A stretch of DNA of 64,000 bases from assembly GCA_965224515.1 (NCBI GenBank), contig OZ245051.1, forward strand, positions 1,736,001 through 1,800,000. The letters are read 5' to 3'. The DNA comes from Sedimenticola_A sp040506425 (lineage in GTDB: Bacteria; Pseudomonadota; Gammaproteobacteria; Chromatiales; Chromatiaceae). Position 1 is the first letter of the stretch; each line of letters begins with the position of its first letter. This document shows, one piece after another, positions 35,701-43,083 of this stretch. Under the pieces are notes generated by a model. That model was not told where the DNA came from, searched no databases, and saw only the letters and a program-made list of their open reading frames with translations. The position numbers and the translations under genes were made by a program.

Positions 35701-36505
35701 GAAGCAGGCCAGGGCGGCGGGAAGGCTGGTACTGGTCGCCGAGGACAACCCGACCAACCGGAGCGTTATCACCCAGCAGTTGCATATGCTCAGCTGTGCC
35801 GCGGAGGTAGCCGAGAATGGGGCGCAGGCCCTGGAACGCTGGCGCAAGGGCGACTACGCCATGGTGCTGACCGGCTGCCACATGCCGGAGATGGACGGCT
35901 ACGAACTTACCCGGCAGATCCGGCAGGAGGAGAAGGAGGGGAACCGCATTCCCATCATCGCCATAACCGCCGATGCCCTGAAGGGGGCCGCGGACCAGTG
36001 TTTCGCGGCTGGCATGGACGGCTACCTCACCAAGCCGATGCAACTGAAGCACCTGCGTGAAGCACTGGAGAAATGGCTGCCGCTCTCCCATGAGGTAACG
36101 ATCGATGAGACGCCAAAGGAGGTCGATGCCGCGAACTGGGACGAGGCAGTGGATCCCGGGGTCCTGGGTGACCTGCTGGGCATTAAAGAGCCAGCGCCGT
36201 TGGCCGACTACTATAATGAATTCATCGAAAGCAGTAGCGAGACGTTTGAACAGATCCGGGCCGCCCATAAGGGGGGAGAACTGGAAGAAATCGGCAAACT
36301 CGCCCATAAAATGAAATCGGCGGCTCGTTCCGTGGGAGCCGCCTCGCTGGAAGCGTGCTGTATCGCACTGGAAGCGGCGGGCAAGGCGAAAGATGGGGAG
36401 GCGATCCATCAGCAGATGCCCCACTTCCAGACGGCATTCGACCAGGTAAGGGATTGGGTCGACAACTACCGGGCATCTGCCCGGGATCAGAGCTGGCAGT
36501 CATGA
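32768..36505 (+). pseudogene. Hybrid sensor histidine kinase, 3' fragment (sensor, PAS, kinase, receivers, HPt)
   Basis: The remainder of the split kinase. In restored numbering: double-Cache-like sensor to about 345, membrane helix 351-377, PAS 1 (388-500, VVDTAVDAILVIDERGRIES), PAS 2 (517-640), HisKA with MSHEIRTPLNG (His about 664), HATPase (745-890, NGIGM and GGTGLGL), a degenerate receiver (902-1001), a receiver (1056-1174) and an HPt domain with AHKMKSAARS (about 1248). In the second receiver the phospho-acceptor Asp is Gly1105 (VLTGCHMPEMDG). The fragment has no obvious own promoter or start; an internal start could give a cytoplasmic kinase. The stop overlaps the next ATG. Confidence 0.85.
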
Positions 36506-37719
36506 ACGAAAGATGGTTACAACAGTCGGTGTTGGTGGTTGACGACGAGCGCTTCGTGCTGAAGACCACCGCCTACATACTACAACGGCTGGGGTTTACC
36601 AATGTGCTGACGGCTGAGACCGGGGACGCTGCCCTTCGGCATATCGACTCGGCGGACCCCCCCGTCGGCCTGGTGCTGAGCGATCTCAACATGCCGGAGA
36701 TGGATGGCGTGGAACTGCTGCGACGTTTCGACGAACAGGGCTATCGGGGTGACATCGTGCTGTTCAGTGGTGAGGACAGCCAGACCCTGAACATGGCCGA
36801 GTCCCTGGCCCGGGCCAGGAAGCTCTCGGTGCTGGGTTCCCTGGCCAAACCGGTCCAGGTGGAACAGTTGACCGCCCTGCTGAACAATCACTCCGAGGCG
36901 GCTGCATCGGCCAAGCCTCGCGCCGAACAGCTGGTGACCGCCGCGATGCTCGAGGCCGCCATCAAGGCGGGTGAACTGGAGCCCTGGTTTCAGCCCAAGA
37001 TCGACATCGCCAGCCGTGAGCCCGTGGGTGTGGAGGCGCTGGCGCGCTGGCCCAACAGCGTGGTCGGCCCGGTGTTCCCCGACACCTTCATTCCGCTGGC
37101 CGAGAAACACTGCCTCATCGACCCGTTGACCTTTGCCTTGGTGAAAAAGGTGGCGGAAATCGCCGACCAGTGGGCCGGGCAGGGAATAAACCTGAAGGTC
37201 GCCATCAACGTCTCCATGGACAGCCTGAACGAACTCGATTTCCCCAACCGTATCGGTGAACTTCTGCAGGGGCATGGCGGGGATGCCGGCGCCTTCCAGC
37301 TGGAGGTGACGGAGAGCCGCCTGATGGAGGATCTTGTGCGCCCTCTGGACGTGCTGTTGCGGCTGCGTCTCAAGAAGATCCGCCTCTCCATTGACGACTT
37401 TGGCACCGGCCACTCCAACCTGACCCAGCTGCGTGACCTGCCCTTCGACGAACTCAAGCTCGACCGCAGCTACATCCAGGGCGCAGCGGAGAACGAGAGC
37501 ACCCGGGCGATCCTGGAATCGACCGTGGAGATGGCGAAGAAACTGGACAAGCTGATCGTCGCCGAGGGTGTAGAGACCCTGGAGGACTGGAACCGGGTGG
37601 AACAACTCGGTTGTGACCAGGTACAGGGCTATTTTACTGCCAGACCAATGCCGGGAGATGAAATACCCAATTGGGTGGCATCGTGGCCTGAAAAACGTGC
37701 AGAGCTATTCGGAGATTAA
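36502..37719 (+). CDS. Receiver-EAL cyclic-di-GMP phosphodiesterase
   Basis: A 405-residue response regulator. The receiver (residues about 9-125) has VLVVDDERF, the acceptor in LVLSDLNMPEMDG and Lys in GSLAKPVQ. The EAL domain (about 150-395) keeps the catalytic set: VEALARW, NVSMDSL, LEVTESRLMED, SIDDFGTGHSNL, KLDRSYI, AEGVET and QGYF, so hydrolysis of c-di-GMP is expected. An ATGA overlap with the kinase gene shows they are partners. A longer open frame upstream is not used. Confidence 0.93.
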   Translation: MNERWLQQSVLVVDDERFVLKTTAYILQRLGFTNVLTAETGDAALRHIDSADPPVGLVLSDLNMPEMDGVELLRRFDEQGYRGDIVLFSGEDSQTLNMAESLARARKLSVLGSLAKPVQVEQLTALLNNHSEAAASAKPRAEQLVTAAMLEAAIKAGELEPWFQPKIDIASREPVGVEALARWPNSVVGPVFPDTFIPLAEKHCLIDPLTFALVKKVAEIADQWAGQGINLKVAINVSMDSLNELDFPNRIGELLQGHGGDAGAFQLEVTESRLMEDLVRPLDVLLRLRLKKIRLSIDDFGTGHSNLTQLRDLPFDELKLDRSYIQGAAENESTRAILESTVEMAKKLDKLIVAEGVETLEDWNRVEQLGCDQVQGYFTARPMPGDEIPNWVASWPEKRAELFGD

Positions 37720-38270
37720 TTGACAAGGATTTCCCTACGCGCTGGCAACGTTTTGAGTTCTATCAGGCGATGTATCAAGTTTTCATTGAGTATCTGTCCT
37801 TTTGATAACAGCTTCATCCCTGTTTGAAAATGCAGGTCTTCCAACAACTCCATTCCTGGCTGCAGTTTTTTCAGAACGACCGAAGAACACTTTTTTCAGT
37901 GCTTTGCATCTGCTCACTATGACTGGAAGTAGCATCGCTTTTTCTCTTCTTTTTTTGCGAAGTCAGCTAGTGTATTGAGGTCACTTTTCACCTGTTGATA
38001 TGCTTCTTCCGGGCGGATATTCTTTTGCTCGCTCGTCTCTAGCCGGATTTTTTCAGCCGCACTATCCCGGGTAATCGGCTTAACCAGAAAACCGTTGATA
38101 TCCAGTAGAAGACAGGAACCAGGTACCTCGGTATTAGAGAATGAGGTTACCAAAAGGGTACTTAGCCCCCGGTCGCCCGAGGCCTTCCCAATGCGAACTT
38201 GTTTGATGAGTTCAATGCCGTTCATCTCAGGCATCTGGATATCAGTGATGAGCAAATCCACCTCATGTTG
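37716..38270 (-). pseudogene. Broken response regulator gene
   Basis: From right to left on the minus strand: a receiver lacking its N-terminal third (an in-frame stop precedes QHEVDLLITDIQMPEMNGIE, acceptor Asp present), the receiver end with LVKPITRDSA, then a shift of frame. The downstream part reads KKLQPGMELLEDLHFQTGMK then LLSKGQILNENLIHRLIELK in another frame to a TAA at 37716-37718, overlapping the EAL stop. Both parts belong to one known response-regulator architecture, so the gene has lost its 5' end and gained at least one frameshift. Confidence 0.75.
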
Positions 38271-38423
38271 CTATAGCATCTATTTCTTTAAATGAGAGTG
38301 CGATGGGCTTTCCCTACTTGGAGTTCTGTCAATGACTGTACGTGTTTGAGAGGGTGTGTCAGATGATTGCAATGTAGGAGTTGAAGCCTGATTAATTGCC
38401 ACATGTATCGAAGAAGATCCACG

Positions 38424-38543
38424 CAACATGTCTTCAATTACATCGAAATGTTCTACAAAGCCAGACGTCGACATGGTTACAACGATCAGCCATTACCGGT
38501 AGAATTTGAACGACGGTACTTTATGAGGCTTCAAAGCGTCTAG
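38424..38543 (+). pseudogene. 3' remnant of an IS3-family transposase (OrfB end)
   Basis: Translation in one frame gives QHVFNYIEMFYKARRRHGYN followed by DQPLPVEFERRYFMRLQSV and a stop. This is the characteristic C-terminus of IS3-group OrfB proteins. Nothing upstream continues the transposase, so only the end of an insertion sequence is left. Confidence 0.8.
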
Positions 38544-38713
38544 AGAACTGGGGGCGATTCAGTGTGTGGTATCTGCTTTAGTGTCTCGATTTAATTCATC
38601 GAGTCAGAGTGTGAAGGTGGTAAATGGTTGGAGTCGGTCTTAACTGTTAGATGATTTAGCTAGTGAACCTAGAGCTGAAGGATTTAGGCTGGTTTAATGC
38701 TTCCATAAAATAA

Positions 38714-38749
38714 AAAAGCACTTACAGATATCCTGTAAGTGCTTTTTAT
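38714..38749 (-). terminator. Terminator of the tRNA fragment
   Basis: AAAAAGCACTTACAG-ATATC-CTGTAAGTGCTTTTT-type hairpin with A/T tracts on both sides. It directly follows the CCA end of the tRNA fragment on the minus strand and is the natural terminator of that tRNA. Confidence 0.8.
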
Positions 38750-38751
38750 AT

Positions 38752-38797
38752 TGGTGGGCCCAGAAGGACTCGAACCTTCGATCAATGGATTATGAGA
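38752..38797 (-). tRNA. 3' half of a CAU-anticodon tRNA (truncated; att-like scar)
   Basis: On the minus strand: CTCATAATCCATTGATCGAA then GGTTCGAGTCCTTCTGGGCC and CACCA. This supplies the anticodon loop with CAU, the 3' anticodon strand, the complete T arm, the 3' acceptor strand and CCA. The bases on the 5' side (GCCGGT) do not pair with the anticodon 3' strand, and no D arm or 5' acceptor strand precedes. It is therefore not a working tRNA. Tyrosine-recombinase islands leave exactly such displaced 3' ends at attachment sites. Confidence 0.75.
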
Positions 38798-38810
38798 CCG
38801 GCCTGCCATG

Positions 38811-39138
38811 AAATTAGATTAATCAATTGGTTATTGAGATGCCCGTTGTTGTTTAAGCACTGTCAAGCATAACCGAGCACTACAGACTTACGCAGAATTC
38901 ACGCAGCTGATTTATATGAATTTAAGTTAAAACTGATCTAAATCCCTTTGTTTAGATAAGAGCATAGGTCATTGCTCTTATCCTTGCCTCTGTACAGATC
39001 GCATCGCCGATTGAAGTGTAATGGATAATCGGTCGCCGGTCCTCTGTTGTCGATGGCAGTTGTCACGGTTGTCCGGGAAGTCTCATCACGACGTAACAAT
39101 ATCCGGCTAGCCTGATGGATTGCGGTCAGGAGTCGAGC
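38811..39138. other. Region between the tRNA scar and the EEP gene
   Basis: About 330 bases without a convincing gene. It includes a dyad-rich stretch (TAAGAGCAATGACCTATGCT on the minus strand near 38955-38980) and the promoter of the following gene. One 85-codon frame on the minus strand has no family features. No integrase gene is seen. Confidence 0.45.
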
Positions 39139-39915
39139 ATGACTGGAGTGAAGGTTGTTACCCTGAATACCTGGAAGGGCGATGGCGAATACCATCGACG
39201 CCTGGGGCTCATGGCGGAAGGGCTATCCCGTCTCTCTCCCGAGCTGGTGCTGCTGCAGGAGGTGTTTGCATCCGGCGACGGTGTGCTTAATACAGGGCGC
39301 TTTCTGGCTGAAAGCCTGGGTATGGTGCTGAATTATCATCCGGCACGCAGAAAACTGCGCAGGGTGAGGGGCGTATCCATGGAGAGCGCTTCGGGGCTGG
39401 CCATTCTGTCCCGTGATAGACCGCTGCAGCGAGGCGCGCTGTCACTGCCTGCGGATCCCATGGACGGTGACCGGTGGGCTCAATGGGTGCGCCTCGTGAT
39501 CGGTGGTTCAAGCGTGGTTGTGGTCAATACCCACCTCACCCACCTGGGTGGTCGTGACGATCTGCGCAGGCGCCAACTAGAGCAGATCGTCTCATTCGCT
39601 GCAGGCTGTCGTGAGGATGACGGGGTGTTGCTGGGGGGTGATTTCAACTGCACGCCGGGAAGTCCGCCCTTGAGATGGCTGGATGAGCAGGGTGTCTGCC
39701 CAGCCCATGGTGCATGGCGTAAGGGTACCGGGTCTGCCTGTCCGGGTACGCTGAATACCGGTAGCCGCAACGACTGCATCGATCATCTCTACCGGCTTGG
39801 CTCAAGCCGCCGGGTCGCCTCATCGCTGAAGGCTGGTATTGCCATGGATCGCCCCGATGAGTCCGGTCTGTTTGCAAGTGATCATGTGGCGGTGTTTGGC
39901 GAGCTGCTCATTTGA
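39139..39915 (+). CDS. Endonuclease/exonuclease/phosphatase-fold enzyme
   Basis: A 258-residue soluble protein of the EEP superfamily. The metal and catalytic motifs are VVTLNTWKGDG, LLQEVFASGD, VVVNTHLTHLGG, LLGGDFNCTPGS, NDCIDHLY and the C-terminal FASDHVAVFGEL. The substrate could be DNA, a phospholipid head group or another phosphodiester; its place next to lipid and phosphonate genes makes phosphodiester scavenging plausible but unproven. ATG 39139 has AGGAG 6 nt upstream and is preferred over ATG 39115. Confidence 0.85.
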   Translation: MTGVKVVTLNTWKGDGEYHRRLGLMAEGLSRLSPELVLLQEVFASGDGVLNTGRFLAESLGMVLNYHPARRKLRRVRGVSMESASGLAILSRDRPLQRGALSLPADPMDGDRWAQWVRLVIGGSSVVVVNTHLTHLGGRDDLRRRQLEQIVSFAAGCREDDGVLLGGDFNCTPGSPPLRWLDEQGVCPAHGAWRKGTGSACPGTLNTGSRNDCIDHLYRLGSSRRVASSLKAGIAMDRPDESGLFASDHVAVFGELLI

Positions 39916-39927
39916 GCTGGATGGGTA

Positions 39928-39945
39928 TTGTCATATTTCGATAAT
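39928..39945 (+). promoter_or_regulatory. Candidate Pho box upstream of olsF
   Basis: TTGTCAT-ATTT-CGATAAT: two 7-mers with 11-bp spacing, the first 6/7 to CTGTCAT and the second 4/7. It lies about 70 nt before the acyltransferase start. Weak alone; considered because similar repeats precede neighbouring genes. Confidence 0.3.
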
Positions 39946-40013
39946 CGAAGTGCCAACCTGTTGCAATATATCGGCGTTAGTCTCTCCGTCCGAAAGAGTC
40001 GAGAGATGAGCAG

Positions 40014-41729
40014 ATGCTGAGTGTTGAGCAGGTAATTACCGAACGGTTTCCCTCCTTTTTTGAGAACAAGCCACGTCTTGTTACCAAGTCCATTGTCAAC
40101 TTCCTGCGCCTTCTTTTCCACGAAAAGGAGACAAACCGGTTTCTGGAAGAGAACCAGGGGTTGGAAGGTCTCGACTTCATTGAAAAAGTACTTGAGTACT
40201 TCGACCTCGACTACACTGTCTCGAGCAATGACCTGGAGAACATTCCGCCAGTGGGTCGGGTGGTGATTATCGCCAACCATCCTCTCGGCGCACTGGACGC
40301 ATTGGCGTTGATCCAGATGGTGAGCAGGGTGCGCAGGGATGTGAAAGTGGTCGCCAATGACATGCTTGCATCCCTGCCGCCTCTGAAGGAACTGATCCTT
40401 CCGGTGGACAACCTGGGAGGCGGCTCCCGCAAGTCGGATATACGCCGGATCCTCGATAGCCTGCAAAGCGAGGAGGCGCTGGTGGTCTTTCCGGCCGGCG
40501 AGGTTTCCAGGCTGCGGCCCAGCGGGGTGCGGGACGGCCGCTGGAAACAGGGCTTCCTGCAATTCGCCAGGCGTACCGATTCACCTATTCTTCCCGTGCT
40601 GGTCGAGGCGCGTAACTCGGCGCTCTTTTACAGCGTCTCCATGCTCTACAAGCCGCTTTCGGCACTGCTGCTCGTGGGTGAGATGTTCAGGCAGCGCGAG
40701 AATGTCATCGGTTTTCGAATCGGCGAACTGATCCCCGCCAGGCACTTCGATCAGAAAGGGGTCAGGCCCAAGGTCCAGGCGAGGTTGCTGCGTAAGCATC
40801 TCTACCGCCTGGCAGGTAGAAAAAGCGGGCTTTTCGAGACCGAGAAGAGCATAGCGCATCCGGAGTCCAGGCAGGAGCTGAAGCGGGAGTTGCGTGAAGG
40901 GGAACTGCTCGGTGAAACCAGTGACGGCAAGCAGATCATCCTTGCCGACTGGTCACCCGAATCGAGTGTCATGCGGGAGATCGGCCGGCTCAGGGAGCTG
41001 AGCTTCCGCAAGGTGGGAGAAGGTACCGGTTCCCGCAGGGACCTGGACAGTTTCGACCGCTACTACAGGCATCTCGTGTTATGGGACGATGAGGCCCTCG
41101 AAATAGCTGGGGCATACCGGTTGGGGGAGAGCGGCCGGATCATGGAGGAGCAGGGCAGGGACGCCTTCTATTCAGGTACACTCTTCAGCTTCAACGAAAC
41201 ATTCATTCCCTATCTAGAAAAATCCCTTGAGCTGGGCAGGAGTTTTGTACAGCCCCGTTACTGGGGATCAAGAGCGCTCGATTACCTGTGGCAGGGGCTG
41301 GGCGCCTATCTGAGGCATAACTCCGACATCCGCTACCTGTTCGGGCCAGTCAGTATCAGTGCCAATTATCCGCGTTCCGCGCAGGATATGCTGATCTATT
41401 TCTACCGGCATTACTTCAGTGATGCTGAGCGCTGCGCTACGGCAAGAAACCCCTACCGGTTGAGCGGGCAGGGGCAGGAAGAGTGTCGCAATATCTTTGC
41501 CGGAGATGACTACAAGCGGGACCTTCAGGAGTTGAAGAGTCGTCTCTCGATCAACAACCTCGCCATACCCACGCTTTACAAACAGTACTCCGAGATCTGC
41601 GAGGAGGGCGGCGTCAGGTTTATCGATTTCGGTGTTGATCCGGATTTCGCAGGCTGTACGGACGGTTTTCTCCTGGTTGATCTTGAAAAGGTCAAGCCGG
41701 GTAAACGGAAGCGGTATATAGGTAACTGA
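40014..41729 (+). CDS. olsF: Two-domain acyltransferase, OlsF-type ornithine lipid synthase
   Basis: A 571-residue fusion. Residues about 60-270 form a PlsC/LPLAT acyltransferase with IIANHPLGALDALAL (HX4D catalytic motif) and VVFPAGEVSRL. Residues about 300-560 form a GNAT-like N-acyltransferase of the OlsB/PF13444 type with LRELSFRKVGEGTGSRRDLD, YRHLVLWDDEALEIAGAYRL and FGPVSISANYPRSAQDM. In OlsF proteins the two halves O-acylate and N-acylate to make ornithine lipid from ornithine and acyl donors. The order and length match. Some related fusions could use another amino acid. It stands before a DksA-like gene by 20 nt. Confidence 0.75.
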   Translation: MLSVEQVITERFPSFFENKPRLVTKSIVNFLRLLFHEKETNRFLEENQGLEGLDFIEKVLEYFDLDYTVSSNDLENIPPVGRVVIIANHPLGALDALALIQMVSRVRRDVKVVANDMLASLPPLKELILPVDNLGGGSRKSDIRRILDSLQSEEALVVFPAGEVSRLRPSGVRDGRWKQGFLQFARRTDSPILPVLVEARNSALFYSVSMLYKPLSALLLVGEMFRQRENVIGFRIGELIPARHFDQKGVRPKVQARLLRKHLYRLAGRKSGLFETEKSIAHPESRQELKRELREGELLGETSDGKQIILADWSPESSVMREIGRLRELSFRKVGEGTGSRRDLDSFDRYYRHLVLWDDEALEIAGAYRLGESGRIMEEQGRDAFYSGTLFSFNETFIPYLEKSLELGRSFVQPRYWGSRALDYLWQGLGAYLRHNSDIRYLFGPVSISANYPRSAQDMLIYFYRHYFSDAERCATARNPYRLSGQGQEECRNIFAGDDYKRDLQELKSRLSINNLAIPTLYKQYSEICEEGGVRFIDFGVDPDFAGCTDGFLLVDLEKVKPGKRKRYIGN

Positions 41730-41749
41730 GCAATCCTTCAGGAGGCTTT

Positions 41750-42028
41750 ATGGACATTGCAGACCTGGCAGACAAACAGATCGAAGATCAACTTGCGGCA
41801 GCCCTCCTGGGGGTGCGTCATAGACATGATGATGCATCGTTCCAGGGTCGAGAGGTGAAGGGCGTATGCAACACTTGTGGAGACCATATTCCTGTTGCCA
41901 GGATGAAAGCGGTACCTGGATGCAGAAAGTGCATCAACTGTGCAGAACGGGATGAGAAGGTCAGGGCGGGTTTTACGGTTTCGGGTGTGATTGTTGAAGA
42001 TGAACTGCTGGATGAGTTTCCGTTCTGA
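41750..42028 (+). CDS. DksA/TraR-type zinc-finger protein
   Basis: A 92-residue protein with an N-terminal helical segment (MDIADLADKQIEDQLAAALL) and a four-Cys zinc finger CNTCGDHIPVARM...GCRKCINCAER. This is the short YbiI/TraR-like form that lacks the long coiled coil of DksA. It may bind RNA polymerase or simply be a small zinc protein. It lies 20 nt after olsF with AGGAGG-like sequence upstream, so it is in the same transcript. Confidence 0.85.
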   Translation: MDIADLADKQIEDQLAAALLGVRHRHDDASFQGREVKGVCNTCGDHIPVARMKAVPGCRKCINCAERDEKVRAGFTVSGVIVEDELLDEFPF

Positions 42029-42064
42029 GCGATCGCTTGCGGTTTTCACATGTTTGAAACTGGC

Positions 42065-42082
42065 CTGTAAATCACCCGTCAC
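42065..42082 (+). promoter_or_regulatory. Candidate Pho box upstream of the PlcP-like gene
   Basis: CTGTAAA-TCAC-CCGTCAC: two 7-mers spaced by 11 bases, each 5/7 to CTGTCAT. A small GGGACA-AAAA-TGTCCC dyad follows directly at 42083-42098. A repeated GAGAATTCT(A/C)ATGTC sequence (42115 and 42142) lies between it and the start codon. PhoB binding is inferred from sequence only. Confidence 0.4.
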
Positions 42083-42151
42083 GGGACAAAAATGTCCCTG
42101 CAACAGGCAGCGGTGAGAATTCTAATGTCAGGACTATAAGCGAGAATTCTC

Positions 42152-42973
42152 ATGTCCAATGTACACCAGATACACCCTCTGCGCTTTCGCTCCATATTCA
42201 TCTCAGACGTTCATCTCGGCTTCAGGGGATGCCAGGCGGAACTGTTGCTGGACTTCCTTCACAGCACCCAGTGCGACTTTCTCTACCTTGCCGGCGACAT
42301 CATCGATGTCTGGAATATGAGACGTGGTGTCTACTGGCCACAGACGCACAATAATGTGTTGCGTTCGATGCTGGGCAAGGCCAAGCACGATACGCGGGTC
42401 GTTTTCGTGCCTGGCAACCATGATGAGGTGTTCAGGGAATACGTCGACATGGAGTTCGGTAATGTCGAGATCAGGGAGAAGGCGATCCATGAGACGGCGG
42501 ATGGCAAGCGCCTGTTGGTCCTGCACGGAGACGAATTCGACAGTGTCGTCCAGTGTGCCCGCTTCCTTTCGATACTGGGTAATCACGCGTACGACTGGCT
42601 GTTGACCGCCAACAGGGCGGTCAATGGGCTGCGGCGGCGCTTCGGTCTGCGCTACTGGTCACTTGCTGCATACCTTAAACACAAGGTGAAAAACGCGGTG
42701 AATTACATCAGTAATTTCGAAGAGGCCGTTGTGCATGCTGCCCGTAAACATGATGTGGATGGTCTCGTCTGTGGTCACATCCATCATGCCAGTGTCCGTA
42801 ATATCGATGATCTCCTCTATCTCAATTGTGGCGACTGGGTGGAGAGCTGTACAGCGCTTGTCGAGCATCACGACGGCAGGATCGAACTGCTGAGATGGGC
42901 TGACATGACACGGGAGCTGGATGCCGCTGCAGCCGCTCCTGAACTGATGGGCCACACCGGGACGGGTGGCTGA
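42152..42973 (+). CDS. plcP: PlcP-like metallophosphoesterase (LpxH-related family)
   Basis: A 273-residue calcineurin-like phosphoesterase. Metal ligands are in FISDVHLGFRGCQAELLLDF, YLAGDIIDVW, VFVPGNHDEVF, LLVLHGDEFD and VCGHIHHASV, with the C-terminal LNCGDWVESCTALVEH. The GCQAELLLDF, WPQxHN, IHETADGKR and GDWVESCTA pattern fits the PlcP group, the phospholipase C that removes phospholipid head groups in phosphate-starved bacteria, better than true LpxH. Databases often name this group UDP-2,3-diacylglucosamine diphosphatase, and that activity remains an alternative. Confidence 0.75.
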   Translation: MSNVHQIHPLRFRSIFISDVHLGFRGCQAELLLDFLHSTQCDFLYLAGDIIDVWNMRRGVYWPQTHNNVLRSMLGKAKHDTRVVFVPGNHDEVFREYVDMEFGNVEIREKAIHETADGKRLLVLHGDEFDSVVQCARFLSILGNHAYDWLLTANRAVNGLRRRFGLRYWSLAAYLKHKVKNAVNYISNFEEAVVHAARKHDVDGLVCGHIHHASVRNIDDLLYLNCGDWVESCTALVEHHDGRIELLRWADMTRELDAAAAAPELMGHTGTGG

Positions 42974-42984
42974 AAAGCGGCTTC

Positions 42985-43083
42985 AACCTAGAATCCGCAG
43001 TTGGATGGGGTAAATTGATGTCAACGGTTTTCATGTCAACAACTTAACCTCAGAATGGAGCGGTCAACTGCGGTTTCTAGGTT
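42985..43083. repeat. 99-bp element with 19-bp inverted ends
   Basis: AACCTAGAATCCGCAGTTG at 42985-43003 is inverted (one mismatch) as CAACTGCGGTTTCTAGGTT at 43065-43083. The inner sequence has no ORF. It lies between convergent genes and its right end reaches the stop codon of the glycosyltransferase. It could be a small MITE-like repeat or a long-looped terminator structure. Confidence 0.5.

Noticed and set aside
36355..36501. Longer N-terminus for the receiver-EAL protein
   Set aside because: It would lie inside the HPt domain of the kinase; ATG 36502 with an ATGA overlap gives a normal receiver start.
32882..36505. Intact kinase gene starting at 32882
   Set aside because: That position is a TTG within a continuous domain; the frame joins exactly to the 5' fragment once the IS is removed, so it is a fragment and not a whole gene.
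38280..38474. A 64-codon minus-strand frame
   Set aside because: It overlaps the IS3 transposase remnant on the other strand and lacks any family signal.
38752..38797. Complete functional tRNA gene
   Set aside because: The 5' half does not pair with the anticodon or acceptor strands, so only the 3' half is present.
42152..42973. True LpxH of lipid A synthesis
   Set aside because: Possible, but the GCQAELLLDF, IHETADGKR and GDWVESCTA pattern and the glycosyltransferase neighbours fit the PlcP group better; kept as an alternative.
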